From Nitrospira sp. (GTDB taxonomy: Bacteria > Nitrospirota > Nitrospiria > Nitrospirales > Nitrospiraceae): a stretch of DNA of 64,000 bases. This document shows, piece after piece, positions 1-11,985 of the stretch (the stretch's first letter is position 1; the number at the start of each line of letters is the position of its first letter). The position numbers and the translations under genes were made by a program. The stretch lies in the NCBI GenBank assembly GCA_024998595.1, contig JACOEK010000001.1, forward strand, positions 434,001-498,000, in the 5' to 3' direction. The notes beneath the pieces are model-generated. The model did no database searches, was not told the DNA's origin, and was given only the letters and a program-made list of their open reading frames with translations.

Positions 1-147
1 GCCGACTTCCATCGGGCCCATGCGATCCTGCATCCAGCCAAGCACCTTCCGTTCCGCGAGGGTCAGGACCATGACGGTCAGCATCACCACTCCCATTACC
101 GCGGCGATTTGGGCTAACGACACCGCCAGTCGTAATCCGATTTCCAT
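1..147 (-). CDS. nuoH: NADH-quinone oxidoreductase subunit H, N-terminal fragment (runs off left edge)
   Basis: Membrane subunit of complex I that sits at the quinone-binding junction between peripheral arm and membrane arm. Only the first 49 residues are in the window. They show a hydrophobic first helix followed by the ERKVLGWMQDRMGP motif typical of the cytoplasmic loop after helix 1 of NuoH. The ATG is at 147 and lies 24 nt beyond the nuoG stop, so it continues the nuoABCDEFGH order. The rest of the gene lies left of the window. Identity is secure from motif and position. Confidence 0.9.
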   Translation of the reverse strand, partial: MEIGLRLAVSLAQIAAVMGVVMLTVMVLTLAERKVLGWMQDRMGPMEVG

Positions 148-171
148 AACAGCAATACTCCTCGTTCCGTC

Positions 172-2841
172 CTACGAGACCTTCGCCAGAGACACGTGCG
201 CGAGCTTAAAATAGGGGATTTGAGTCCGGGGATCAATCATCCATTCAGCGAGTTGTTTGGCTTCGCCGTCGAAATGTTCAGGAAACCACACCAGGCCGGC
301 CGGCACACGCTCGCGGATCTTCGCTGTGGTGGTGATGGAGGCCCGCGCGTTCGAGACCGTCACTTTCCCGCCGTCCGTCAGCCCCAATTTGGCCGCATCC
401 GCCGGATTGATGGACAGAAACCCTTCCTGCTGCAGTTGAAGAAGGCCTTTGGAATGGGTGGACAGTTTGCCCGAGTGAAACAGCGTTTGCACGAACATCA
501 GCGTGAACGGGCCGTCGCCGGATTGCGGAGCGGGCGTGAGGGCATATCGTCCCGCCATATCGACTGCAAACCCCTCCGTCAGATAGCCACTGAGTATGGC
601 CTGGTTCACCTTGGGTGACGTGGGCGTCGGTCCCAACAGGCCATATCCGGGAATGACGCTGCGAATTTCTTTGAGGATTTCCCGCGCATCGGCATATTCA
701 AGCGGTGAGCCCATCAAGACGGAGATCGCCGACAACATTTCCCAATCGGGGCGACTGTCGCCGACCGGATTGATGGCCTGACGAACGGCTTGCACATGTC
801 CTTCGGAATTGGTGAAGGTGCCGTCCTTTTCAATATATGAACAGGCGGGAAGCACAACATGGGCCATGGCCGCCGTTTCGGTGAGGAATAACTCCTGACA
901 GACCAGTAGTTCCAGTTTGGCGAGAGCTTCTTTGGCCCGGGCTGTAGCCGGCAATGTGCCGACCGGATTCTCACCGACCACAAACAGGGCTTTCAGGGCG
1001 CCGCTATTGGCGGCGGCAAGCATCTCGGTCAACGAGATGCCAGGCGTGCGGGGCAATTCCTCGCGCCACACCGATGCGATACGATCTCTGGATGATTGAT
1101 CGTTGAGCGGGGCCGGTCCGGGAAGGAATTCAGCGACGGCGCCCATTTCGACTGCGCCTTGATCGTTGTTTTCTTCAGCCAGCGGCCCGAGCCCGCACCC
1201 GGGCTGATTGAGTTTGCCGAGAAGGATCAACAGGTCCAGGAGATTCGTGGTCGTTCCTTCTCCACCGGGATGACGCAATACGCCGTTTCCAACCAGAATC
1301 ACCAGTCGTTTGGCCCCAGCTAAGAGCTTGGCGGTCTCCGCCCATTGTGCGCGGGTGTGGCCAGTCGTGGTTTCGAGTATGTCCCAGGAGATCTGTTGCA
1401 GGCCGGTGGTGAGCCGTTGCACGAAGGCCGGCGCCTGCTCAGCCAGGCCTGCGTCCACTAGGTTGCCCTCAATCACGGCCTTGATCAGGCCCAGGACGTT
1501 GTTCCCGATCTGTCCGGGATGGCTGGAGAAATGCTGCGTGGCCAGGTTTGCGATGTTGCTGAGGGTGTCGACGGCCGGTTGTAGCGATTCGATGGTGACC
1601 AGACTGGCCTGACGCTTCTTTACGGCTTCTTTGACCTTGAGCCCGGTGATGGGGCTGGTCTCAGTGATATTGGTGCCGATCAGAAGCAAGGCGTTGGCGG
1701 CCACAATGTCTTCGAAGGCGATGGTCCAGCGGTGAGTGCCTTGCACGCGTTGAAGCGCTCGTACCCCACTCAAGTGGCCGTATCGCGCGCTGCTATCGAT
1801 CTTATTGGTGCCGATCACTTGCCTCATGAATTTCTGGAAGACATAGAGGTCTTCGTTTGTGCAGCGGGAGGTAATGAGCCCTCCGAACGCATCGGGGCCA
1901 TGGGCCAGTTTCACCCGGAGGGCCTGTTCGGCGACATATTCCAGCGCGTCTTCCCAGGTGGCTTGCACCAAGACGCCATCGCGGCGGATCAACGGATGGG
2001 TGAGGCGGCCGGCGTGGGTGCTGGCATGGAAGCCGAAGAATCCGCGGGCGCAGAGATCGCCGTTATTCCGGCCGGCGCCGTGGGAGGAATTCACTTCAAT
2101 GAGTTCATTCTCCTTGGTCTGCACGGTGATGCGGCAGCCGTCGCCGCAGAAGGTGCAGATCGTATCGGCTCGTTTGAGCATCCACGGCCGGTATTCATAC
2201 ATGGAAAGCCGGCTCGTAATGGCGCCCACGGGGCAGATCTGGATGCATCCACCGCAGAATTCGCAGTCGAGTTCATGCGGACCGAAGTGTTTGATCTCGG
2301 TCATCGTGCCGCGCCCCACCGGAGCCAGGGCCTTCACGTCCATGATTTCATCGCAATATCGGACGCAGCGCAAACACTGCACACAGCGGTTCATCTGCGT
2401 TTCAATGAGGGGGCTGAAGTATTCTTTCTGGAAGATGCGTTTGGTTTCCGTAAACCGGCTGGTCGTCGGGGTGTATTGATGTGAGAAATCCTGGAGGTCG
2501 CATTTGCCGCCCTGATCGCAGACCGGGCAATCCAGCGGATGGTTGGCCAGGATGAATTCCAGCACCGACTTGTGCGCATCGTCCACCGTGGTGGTGGCGG
2601 TTCGTACGGCCATGCCTTCGGCAACCGGCGTGCTGCAGGCGGTTTGCAGCTTCGGCATCTTTTCGACTTCGACCAGGCACATCCGGCAGTTCGCATCCGG
2701 CTTCAGTTTGGGGTGATAACAGAAATGTGGAATCATGACCCCGACGCGCCGCGCCGCTTCGATCACGAGCGTTCCTTTGGGAACGGCGACCGTTGTGCCG
2801 TCGATGGTGAGCCGGACTGTGTCTGGTTTTTGATCAGGCAT
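172..2841 (-). CDS. nuoG: NADH-quinone oxidoreductase subunit G
   Basis: Iron-sulfur subunit of the complex I electron-input arm, about 889 residues. The N-terminal 2Fe-2S domain shows CYH then CRMC and a later Cys (residues ~40-75). It is followed by the C-x2-C-x5-C cluster segment with its upstream His, two 4Fe-4S motifs (CVQCLRCVRYC, then CEFCGGCIQICP), another Cys cluster (CTFCGDGC), and a long molybdopterin-oxidoreductase-like domain to the C-terminus. I chose ATG 2841; a TTG at 2853 is possible. No strong Shine-Dalgarno decides it. It lies 36 nt after nuoF in the minus-strand nuo operon. Confidence 0.95.
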   Translation of the reverse strand: MPDQKPDTVRLTIDGTTVAVPKGTLVIEAARRVGVMIPHFCYHPKLKPDANCRMCLVEVEKMPKLQTACSTPVAEGMAVRTATTTVDDAHKSVLEFILANHPLDCPVCDQGGKCDLQDFSHQYTPTTSRFTETKRIFQKEYFSPLIETQMNRCVQCLRCVRYCDEIMDVKALAPVGRGTMTEIKHFGPHELDCEFCGGCIQICPVGAITSRLSMYEYRPWMLKRADTICTFCGDGCRITVQTKENELIEVNSSHGAGRNNGDLCARGFFGFHASTHAGRLTHPLIRRDGVLVQATWEDALEYVAEQALRVKLAHGPDAFGGLITSRCTNEDLYVFQKFMRQVIGTNKIDSSARYGHLSGVRALQRVQGTHRWTIAFEDIVAANALLLIGTNITETSPITGLKVKEAVKKRQASLVTIESLQPAVDTLSNIANLATQHFSSHPGQIGNNVLGLIKAVIEGNLVDAGLAEQAPAFVQRLTTGLQQISWDILETTTGHTRAQWAETAKLLAGAKRLVILVGNGVLRHPGGEGTTTNLLDLLILLGKLNQPGCGLGPLAEENNDQGAVEMGAVAEFLPGPAPLNDQSSRDRIASVWREELPRTPGISLTEMLAAANSGALKALFVVGENPVGTLPATARAKEALAKLELLVCQELFLTETAAMAHVVLPACSYIEKDGTFTNSEGHVQAVRQAINPVGDSRPDWEMLSAISVLMGSPLEYADAREILKEIRSVIPGYGLLGPTPTSPKVNQAILSGYLTEGFAVDMAGRYALTPAPQSGDGPFTLMFVQTLFHSGKLSTHSKGLLQLQQEGFLSINPADAAKLGLTDGGKVTVSNARASITTTAKIRERVPAGLVWFPEHFDGEAKQLAEWMIDPRTQIPYFKLAHVSLAKVS

Positions 2842-2877
2842 GCTGGCCGTCAATCGTGAAACGTGAAGCGTAATACG

Positions 2878-4185
2878 TCAATGTTTGGCTCCTGCCGGTT
2901 CCGGCCGGATCAAGTTGGCGGCTTCGGCCGCGTGAATCAGCGTGACATATTCATGCCGCCAATGTTTGAGCGTACTCAAAATCGGAGAGACTTCGGCGTC
3001 GCCGAAGGCGCAGACCGTTCGTCCGGCAATGTTCTTACACAGGTCGGTCAGGGTTTCAAGGTCCGCCATCTGACCGCGCTTGTTGACGATCCGGCGCATG
3101 ATCTGGACGAGCCAGGAGCTGCCTTCGCGGCAAGGACTGCACTTGCCGCAGGACTCGTGATAGAAAAACTCCATCAACCGCAATGCGGCCCAGACCATAT
3201 CGGTGCCTTCTTCCATGACCGTCACACCGCCAGACCCGAGCATCGATCCGGCCAACGCTACCGATTCGAAATCCAGTTTGACGTCCAGATGATCGGGCGT
3301 CAGAAAGGGCGCAGAGGCGCCTCCTGGAATGAAGGCCTTGAGCTTCTTGTCCGACCGCATGCCGCCCGCCAGCTCATAGATCAACTCGCGAAAGGTAATG
3401 CCCATCGGGACTTCGTAGTTGCCGGGCCGCGCCACGTGACCGCTGACGCAAAACACCCGCGTGCCAGTGCTTTTCGGCGGGGACCCGATTGAGGCAAACC
3501 ATTCGGCGCCGCGATTGATGATATGCGGCAGGTTGGCGAGGGTCTCGACGTTGTTCACCACGGTCGGTTTATTGTAGAGGCCATGCGTGGCCGGGAACGG
3601 CGGCTTCACGCGTGGAAGACCGCGCTTGCCTTCGAGCGATTCCAGGAGCGCCGTTTCTTCACCGCAGATGTACGCGCCAGCTCCGCGATGCACCCAGATG
3701 TCGATGGAGACACCGCTGCCGAGGATGTTCTTGCCAACATACCCGGCGGCGCGAGCTTCTGTAATGGCTGCTTCGAGAATCTTGGCTCCCAGGACAAACT
3801 CACCGCGAATATAAATGTAGGAACTGGCCGCGCCGATGGCGTAGCAGGCCAACAACATGCCTTCGAGCAATTGATGCGGGTCACGCTCGATGAGCTGGCG
3901 ATCCTTGAACGTCCCCGGTTCGCTCTCGTCGGCATTGCAGCACAGGTAGCGAGGCCCCTGGTAATCCTTGGGTAAAAACCCCCATTTGACTCCGGTTGGA
4001 AATCCCGCCCCGCCGCGTCCGCGCAAACCGGACTTCATGACCACGGCGGTCACCTCGGCGGGGGTGACTTTCCCCAGCACTTTTCGCAACGCCTGGTATC
4101 CGCCTGCGCGTTCGTATTCCGGCAGCGAGCCGGTATACCCGGGCTGAATCATGTTTTTGAGCAGAATCGGTTCGTACGTCTTCAT
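2878..4185 (-). CDS. nuoF: NADH-quinone oxidoreductase subunit F
   Basis: NADH-binding flavoprotein of complex I: takes hydride from NADH onto FMN and passes electrons to iron-sulfur clusters. Visible are the glycine-rich FMN/NADH site GLRGRGGAGFPTG (residues ~60-75), the motif CNADESEPGTFKDR, and the C-terminal 4Fe-4S motif ESCGKCSPCREG. Start set at ATG 4185 (MKTYEPI); the open frame extends upstream to 4290 but that part does not resemble NuoF and overlaps the nuoE end. Length 435 aa is normal for the family. Lies between nuoE and nuoG. Confidence 0.95.
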   Translation of the reverse strand: MKTYEPILLKNMIQPGYTGSLPEYERAGGYQALRKVLGKVTPAEVTAVVMKSGLRGRGGAGFPTGVKWGFLPKDYQGPRYLCCNADESEPGTFKDRQLIERDPHQLLEGMLLACYAIGAASSYIYIRGEFVLGAKILEAAITEARAAGYVGKNILGSGVSIDIWVHRGAGAYICGEETALLESLEGKRGLPRVKPPFPATHGLYNKPTVVNNVETLANLPHIINRGAEWFASIGSPPKSTGTRVFCVSGHVARPGNYEVPMGITFRELIYELAGGMRSDKKLKAFIPGGASAPFLTPDHLDVKLDFESVALAGSMLGSGGVTVMEEGTDMVWAALRLMEFFYHESCGKCSPCREGSSWLVQIMRRIVNKRGQMADLETLTDLCKNIAGRTVCAFGDAEVSPILSTLKHWRHEYVTLIHAAEAANLIRPEPAGAKH

Positions 4186-4253
4186 AAAGGTCGTCTTGTC
4201 ACGCGTGAAGTGCGAGCAGTCTCCTCTGATCGAATCGCGAACGGCGAGGTGGT

Positions 4254-4790
4254 TTATGTCCCCGATTTCGCCGCAGCCGGTTCCGGCCACATGAACGGGC
4301 CGGTCTTCAGTGAGGACGTGCCTGTCTGCCGCAAATCCGCCAGGATGCGGTCGAGCTTTTCCTCTGTCAGGCGCTCGTAATAGTCGTCATTCACCTGCAT
4401 CATCGGGCCGGTCCCGCAGGCGGCCAGGCATTCAACGATACTGAGGGTAAACAGTTTGTCCTGTGTCGTTTCGCCCGGCTTGATACCGAGCTTCGTGCCG
4501 ATCCATCCGATGACCGTGTCTGAGCCGACCAGCGCGCACATCAACGATTTGCAGACCTGCAGATGGAACTTCCCCACCGGCTTCAGGTTCAGCATCGTGT
4601 AAAACGTGGCCGTCTCATACACCTGCGGCGGGGTCAGCTTCAAGATCCCGGCAATTTCCTGCATGGCGGCTTCCGTCACATACCCCTCTTCGCGCTGCGC
4701 CAGATAGAGCAGCGGCAAGAGCGCCGACCGCTTCACCGGATAGCGGGAGAGAATCTCGTCGATTTCGTCCTGGTATTTTTCCTTCAACAT
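4254..4790 (-). CDS. nuoE: NADH-quinone oxidoreductase subunit E
   Basis: Thioredoxin-fold 2Fe-2S subunit (24-kDa type) that partners NuoF. The four cluster ligands are visible as C-KSLM-C and C-LAA-C, spaced as in NuoE. An N-terminal helical segment (LSRYPVKRSALLPLLYLAQ) is characteristic. Start is taken as ATG 4790 (MLKEKYQ), giving 178 aa; the frame is open to 4856 but that extension overlaps the nuoCD end. The C-terminal ~20 residues are Pro/Ala-rich and not family-like. Gap to nuoF is 68 nt. Confidence 0.93.
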   Translation of the reverse strand: MLKEKYQDEIDEILSRYPVKRSALLPLLYLAQREEGYVTEAAMQEIAGILKLTPPQVYETATFYTMLNLKPVGKFHLQVCKSLMCALVGSDTVIGWIGTKLGIKPGETTQDKLFTLSIVECLAACGTGPMMQVNDDYYERLTEEKLDRILADLRQTGTSSLKTGPFMWPEPAAAKSGT

Positions 4791-4845
4791 AGCTCTTCTA
4801 ACCAAAGGAGTGTGCCGTGATATGCGAACATCTGGCTCGCGACTC

Positions 4846-6597
4846 TCATCTATCACATTCGCCCATCACGATGTCGTAGGTGCCGAAGATCGTGATGATG
4901 TCTGAAATCAGGTACCCGCGCGCCATGTGGTCGAACGCGCCCATGTGAATGAAGGAGGGGGCGCGAATCTTAAGCCGATAGGGGCGAGGGCTACCGTCGC
5001 TGACAATGAAAAATCCAAGCTCGCCTTTGGGAACTTCGGTGCCGCAGTAGGTTTCGCCCTTCGGCGGCTTGAATCCCTGAGTGAAAATAATGAAGTGGTG
5101 AATCAAGCTCTCCATGTCGCGCATGACCTTCGCCTTGGGCGGAGGAATCACATGCGGCACGTCCGCCATGATCGGGCCTTCCGGCATCTGATCCAGGCAC
5201 TGGGCGATGATCCGGGCGCTTTGCCGCATTTCTTCCATGCGGACCCAATAGCGGTCGTAGGTGTCGCCCCGCTTGCCGACGGGCACTTCCCATTCGACCT
5301 TGTCGTAAGCGCCGTAGGGTTCATACTTGCGGATGTCGTAATCGACGCCTGACCCGCGCAGCGTCGGGCCAGTGAGGCCGAAATTGATGGCGTCTTCGGC
5401 CGAGATCACTGCGATGTCCTTCGTCCGACCGACCCAGATGCGGTTGGACATCAGCAGCTGATTGTATTCGTTGACCTTATCCGGAAACGTGTGCAGGAAG
5501 GCCTTCAGGCGTGTCACGAGATCGGGCGTAAAATCGCTGTCGACTCCGCCGATGCGGTAATAGTTCAACGTGAGGCGCGCGCCGCACAACTTTTCGAACA
5601 TGTCCAGGAGGATTTCACGCTCGCGAAACGTCCAAAAGAAGACGGTCATGGCGCCGATATCCAGTGCCTGGGTGCCGAGCCAGAACAGGTGGCCGACAAT
5701 GCGCTGCATCTCGGCGACGATGGTGCGCACATACTCCGCCCGTTCCGGCACCGTGATATCCAGCAACTTTTCCACTGCGCGCACATAGGCGTAATTGTTG
5801 GTCATCGCGCAGACATAGTCGAGCCGATCGGTGTGGGGGATGACCTGCATGTAATGGAGGCCTTCCGCCAACTTTTCAACGCCGCGATGGAGGTAGCCGA
5901 GGTCGGGGGTGGCTTTGACGATACGCTCTCCATCCAGCTCCAACACCACCCGAAGCACGCCGTGGGTGCTGGGATGCTGAGGCCCCATGTTCAACAGCAG
6001 TTCTTCTCGGCGGCGTGTGCCACTCGGTTGTTCGGATGCCCGATAGACCTGCTTCTCCTCCTCGGGAACTTCACTCTCTAATTGTTCCTCGGGGGCTTCG
6101 TCTAAACGGGGAATGAATGGAAACGAGCTGCGCCAGCCTCGCCCTTCAGCGGGAAAGTCCTTTCGCAGGGGGTGGCCTTCTTCGTAGTCTTCCGGGAGAA
6201 GAATGCGGCGAAGGTCCGGGTGCCCGACGAAGGTGATGCCCATCAGGTCGTAGACCTCGCGCTCCATGAAATCCGCGCCCTTCCAGATACCGGTCACGGA
6301 GGCGATTTCCGGCTTCTCTTCAGTAATGCGGGCTTTGAGTCTGATGCGCCGCCGATGCGCGAGCGACAACAATTGATAAATCACCTCAAACCGTTCCACA
6401 TCGTTCGGATAGTCGACCGAGCAGATATCGGTGATGTGATCGAACGCCGCTTCCGGCGTATCGTGCAGCCAGCGCGCGACGTCGACGATACTCGCGGCGG
6501 ACACCCTGGCCGTGACTTCGTTTCGAGCGGCATCCACCTCCACGCCGCGGACGGCGTCGGGGAATGTGGTCATGAGTCGTTCAAGCAACGGTTGCAT
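4846..6597 (-). CDS. nuoCD: NADH-quinone oxidoreductase, fused subunits C and D
   Basis: A single 583-residue protein joins NuoC (residues ~1-175) and NuoD (residues ~195-583). The NuoC half has the ITDICSVDYP and EREVYDLMGI motifs. The NuoD half has NMGPQHPSTHGVLR, with the quinone-site His region, and the family C-terminal end FGTYDIVMGECDR. NuoD forms the quinone chamber with NuoB. The linker (EEQLESEVPEEEKQ) is acidic. The same fusion is known from enterobacterial complex I. ATG at 6597, 15 nt after nuoB. Confidence 0.95.
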   Translation of the reverse strand: MQPLLERLMTTFPDAVRGVEVDAARNEVTARVSAASIVDVARWLHDTPEAAFDHITDICSVDYPNDVERFEVIYQLLSLAHRRRIRLKARITEEKPEIASVTGIWKGADFMEREVYDLMGITFVGHPDLRRILLPEDYEEGHPLRKDFPAEGRGWRSSFPFIPRLDEAPEEQLESEVPEEEKQVYRASEQPSGTRRREELLLNMGPQHPSTHGVLRVVLELDGERIVKATPDLGYLHRGVEKLAEGLHYMQVIPHTDRLDYVCAMTNNYAYVRAVEKLLDITVPERAEYVRTIVAEMQRIVGHLFWLGTQALDIGAMTVFFWTFREREILLDMFEKLCGARLTLNYYRIGGVDSDFTPDLVTRLKAFLHTFPDKVNEYNQLLMSNRIWVGRTKDIAVISAEDAINFGLTGPTLRGSGVDYDIRKYEPYGAYDKVEWEVPVGKRGDTYDRYWVRMEEMRQSARIIAQCLDQMPEGPIMADVPHVIPPPKAKVMRDMESLIHHFIIFTQGFKPPKGETYCGTEVPKGELGFFIVSDGSPRPYRLKIRAPSFIHMGAFDHMARGYLISDIITIFGTYDIVMGECDR

Positions 6598-6612
6598 CGT
6601 GAGAAACGCAGG

Positions 6613-7092
6613 CTATTTTACGAAAGTCTTTTCGCGTTGAATCTTTTGCTGCAATTTTAAGAGCCCATCGATCAATGCCTCCGGACGAGGCGGGCAGCCG
6701 GCAATATACACATCGACCGGAACGATCTGGTCGACACCCTGCACGACGGCATAACTGTTGTAATGGTTGCCGGAGGTCGCGCAGGACCCCATGGAAATGA
6801 CATAGCGCGGTTCGGCCATCTGGTCGTAAATGCGGCGAATGACTGGGGCCATCTTGCGGGACACCGTGCCGGCCACGATCATGAGGTCCGATTGACGGGG
6901 CGAAGCGCGGAACACGCCGGCGCCGAATCGATCGATGTCATAGCGCGAGGAGACGCTCGCGATCATTTCAATGGCGCAACAGGCCAACCCGAACGTCATC
7001 GGCCACAAAGACGATTTGCGCGCCCAGCCGACAAAGGCGTCCAGATTCGTCGTCAGAATGTTGGCATCCAGCTGCCGCTCTAAAAAGCTCAT
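6613..7092 (-). CDS. nuoB: NADH-quinone oxidoreductase subunit B
   Basis: Carries the terminal 4Fe-4S cluster N2 that reduces quinone. The tandem Cys LACCAIEM, the SMGSCA motif and [10 protein letters not shown], the N2 ligand set, are all present. ATG 7092 (MSFLERQL) is chosen: the open frame reaches 7173, but the extra 27 residues look like translated intergenic sequence. Length 159 aa. Follows nuoA with a ~90-nt gap and precedes nuoCD. Confidence 0.95.
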   Translation of the reverse strand: MSFLERQLDANILTTNLDAFVGWARKSSLWPMTFGLACCAIEMIASVSSRYDIDRFGAGVFRASPRQSDLMIVAGTVSRKMAPVIRRIYDQMAEPRYVISMGSCATSGNHYNSYAVVQGVDQIVPVDVYIAGCPPRPEALIDGLLKLQQKIQREKTFVK

Positions 7093-7185
7093 ATCAACCC
7101 CGTGAAACGTGAAAGGTGAATCGTGAAACGGGCGAGAACGTCTCATCTGAGCTGCTCTCTGCTGACCATTCACCTCTTCCGTCGC

Positions 7186-7557
7186 TTAATCCCATTCGAG
7201 CGCCCCTTTTTTCCACGCATACCAGAACCCGACGATCAAAATTCCGATAAACACCACCATCTCTACCAGTCCTACCAGCCCAAGCTTCCTGAATGCGACC
7301 GCCCACGGGAACATAAACACGATTTCGATGTCGAAGATCACGAACAACATCGCAATGATGTAGTAGCGAATCGGGAACTGCACCTTGGCGTCCGAGAATA
7401 ACGGGCTGCCGCTTTCATAGGGCGCGAGTTTGGCACGATACGGCCGGCTCGGCCGGACAATGCGCCCAAGAAGAATTTGAACTGCGCTGAACGCAAACGC
7501 GATCACGATGAAAATCAGGATCGGGATGTAATTCAGCGGTGCGGCTTCGTTACCCAT
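7186..7557 (-). CDS. nuoA: NADH-quinone oxidoreductase subunit A
   Basis: Small three-helix membrane subunit of complex I, 123 residues. The sequence has three hydrophobic segments (residues ~9-30, 65-85, 90-112) and the family motif PYESGSP in the first cytoplasmic loop, then FDIEIVFMFPWA in helix 2. ATG at 7557. It is the first nuo gene of the operon and lies 76 nt after the methyltransferase gene, so both may be on one transcript. Confidence 0.93.
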   Translation of the reverse strand: MGNEAAPLNYIPILIFIVIAFAFSAVQILLGRIVRPSRPYRAKLAPYESGSPLFSDAKVQFPIRYYIIAMLFVIFDIEIVFMFPWAVAFRKLGLVGLVEMVVFIGILIVGFWYAWKKGALEWD

Positions 7558-7633
7558 GGTTCGTCCAGAAAGCGTGAAAACTCACCCGTCACATGTCGAC
7601 CGTCCCGACCGGGTGTCGTCGGTTGTATTTCTG

Positions 7634-8809
7634 TTAGGCGGCTGATCGAGCCGCCAAAATCGATCCGAAAAACGGCTTGAACTTCAACCCGTCCAGTTCG
7701 GGCTTGTCCATGCCCGTATGCTGCGCCAACACTTTGAACGTCCGCCCCATCCCGTCCGGCCGGAGGAGGTGAATGGCGGCATAAAACTCTGCCGATTCCG
7801 GCTGCAGCGACTCCAGGAACTGTTCGGCGCCCAGGCCGATCAGGAAACTCATTTGATTCGTAAAGCCGGTGACGTCCAGTCCTGCCTGTTGGCCTGCTTG
7901 CGCCAGAGCGGTGAAGTCCACATGGGCGGTCATGTCCTGGTGGCCGACCCGGTCGTAAGCATCTTCCGAGGTGGTCTGGCTGTAATAGCACAGGAATGTG
8001 CCGTTCTTGCGTTCCGGTCCGTAGAGGTCTTCGGCCGTGTGGCCGTAATCGATTGTCAGCACCACGCCGCGGGCCATCACCTGCGCCACCTGTTTCATCC
8101 ACTGAACCGCCTTGAGATTGATCTCTGTGCGGTATCCATCGGGCAAGCTGATGCCGCCTTCTCGTAGATAGGCCGCCAGTTCATCCGAAAGAGGGCGATA
8201 GACGTCTGTGAAGCCATCCTCTCGAACATCTACATGCAGTTCTTGCGGACAGCCGTCGATCACTGCAAGGCGATGCACGGGAAACGCATCGACCAATTCA
8301 TTGGAAAAGAAGAGGCCGGTCACACTGTCCGGAGGAAGGTCTTCCAGACGATCGAGCCAAGCCACATGACCGGCGCGGCCGATCCATGGCGCGACATGCT
8401 GATGCTGAAGTGCGCGCATCGAGGCACTGCGTTCGATCAGGATGTACCGGAGTCGCTCGCTGAGGTTCGCGGGCGCGTCTTGGCAGGCGGTGAGAAAATC
8501 ACGAGCGAGTAATCCTTTGCCTGGCCCCATCTCCACGACAGTGAAGGGATCGGGGTGTCCGAGGCAGGCATCGAGTTGCTGCGCCTGTTTGGCCAGCGCT
8601 TGACCAAGAATCGGATGCACATCGGAACTCGTATAGAAATCACCCGACCACCCGATGCGTTCCTGAGTCGGATCATCGACCGGACGAACGTAATACCCGT
8701 ATTGAGGATGATACAGGGCCAGCTCCATGAATCGAGCGAACGGAATGGGTCCCGCCGCAGCGATTTCAGCCCTGATTTCCGCCAGGAGTTGTGGATGCCC
8801 AGTGCTCAA
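7634..8809 (-). CDS. MidA/NDUFAF7-family SAM-dependent methyltransferase
   Basis: Class I methyltransferase of the COG1565 family. In mitochondria its homologue NDUFAF7 (MidA) methylates an Arg of NDUFS2, the NuoD counterpart, during complex I assembly. Visible features: FARFMELALYHPQYGYY near the N-terminus, GDFYTSSDVHP, the SAM-binding VEMGPGKGLLARD, FSNELVDAFPVHR, and LTIDYGH. Start is uncertain: TTG 8809 has an AAGGG-type ribosome site 9 nt upstream, and another TTG lies at 8860. It directly precedes nuoA, which supports a role in complex I maturation; that link is inferred here. Confidence 0.85.
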   Translation of the reverse strand: MSTGHPQLLAEIRAEIAAAGPIPFARFMELALYHPQYGYYVRPVDDPTQERIGWSGDFYTSSDVHPILGQALAKQAQQLDACLGHPDPFTVVEMGPGKGLLARDFLTACQDAPANLSERLRYILIERSASMRALQHQHVAPWIGRAGHVAWLDRLEDLPPDSVTGLFFSNELVDAFPVHRLAVIDGCPQELHVDVREDGFTDVYRPLSDELAAYLREGGISLPDGYRTEINLKAVQWMKQVAQVMARGVVLTIDYGHTAEDLYGPERKNGTFLCYYSQTTSEDAYDRVGHQDMTAHVDFTALAQAGQQAGLDVTGFTNQMSFLIGLGAEQFLESLQPESAEFYAAIHLLRPDGMGRTFKVLAQHTGMDKPELDGLKFKPFFGSILAARSAA

Positions 8810-8903
8810 AGTGACACTACCCTTGTCGGTAGTCGACTGCCGTTTCAGGCGCCATCGCAAGAAACCGCTCTTCTACCGGATTCTCTAGGGAAAAGAGGGG
8901 GTT

Positions 8904-8933
8904 AGATTAGCCGCTGCCTCAGCGGCAAGTCAA
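8904..8933 (-). promoter_or_regulatory. Sigma70-like promoter with dyad in its spacer, before methyltransferase-nuo
   Basis: Read on the minus strand: TTGACT (-35), 18-nt spacer, TAATCT (-10). The spacer contains a perfect inverted repeat GCCGCTG-AGG-CAGCGGC. A dyad between -35 and -10 with a slightly long spacer is the layout of MerR-type regulated promoters. Expected start of transcription is near 8897, about 90 nt before the TTG at 8809. Confidence 0.6.
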
Positions 8934-9025
8934 GGCGAAAAGACCCGATCCGGCAGGAGAATCTCGATGTTCGACGGAGTGTTTGCTCGACACGCCGTGA
9001 GTGGAAGGAGATGGTCTGTCCTCAG

Positions 9026-11731
<2,706 letters not shown>

Positions 11732-11985
11732 GCAGACGTACCTTCATTCTCACGAGCCTCGTCACGGGCAAAGCTCGCCTGTCGGGCGTGGGCTCGGCGG
11801 CGGAGTATACAGGAATCTCACATCGAATCCTACCGAAACAGGGGCGCCGGTCTCAACTGCTTTGCGATGAGCGACTGCGATGGGGTTCTCGTCGTTGCTT
11901 TCGGATGCGCTGAGATTTATAGTGAGCCCCACCACTTCGCCGACTCTCTCGGCCAAGTCACCCACGGATTCCATTGCGGATTTCG

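Noticed and set aside
1732-2484. Long plus-strand open frames opposite nuoG, secA and other minus-strand genes
   Set aside because: GC-rich shadows of strongly conserved genes; no ribosome sites or family-like sequence.
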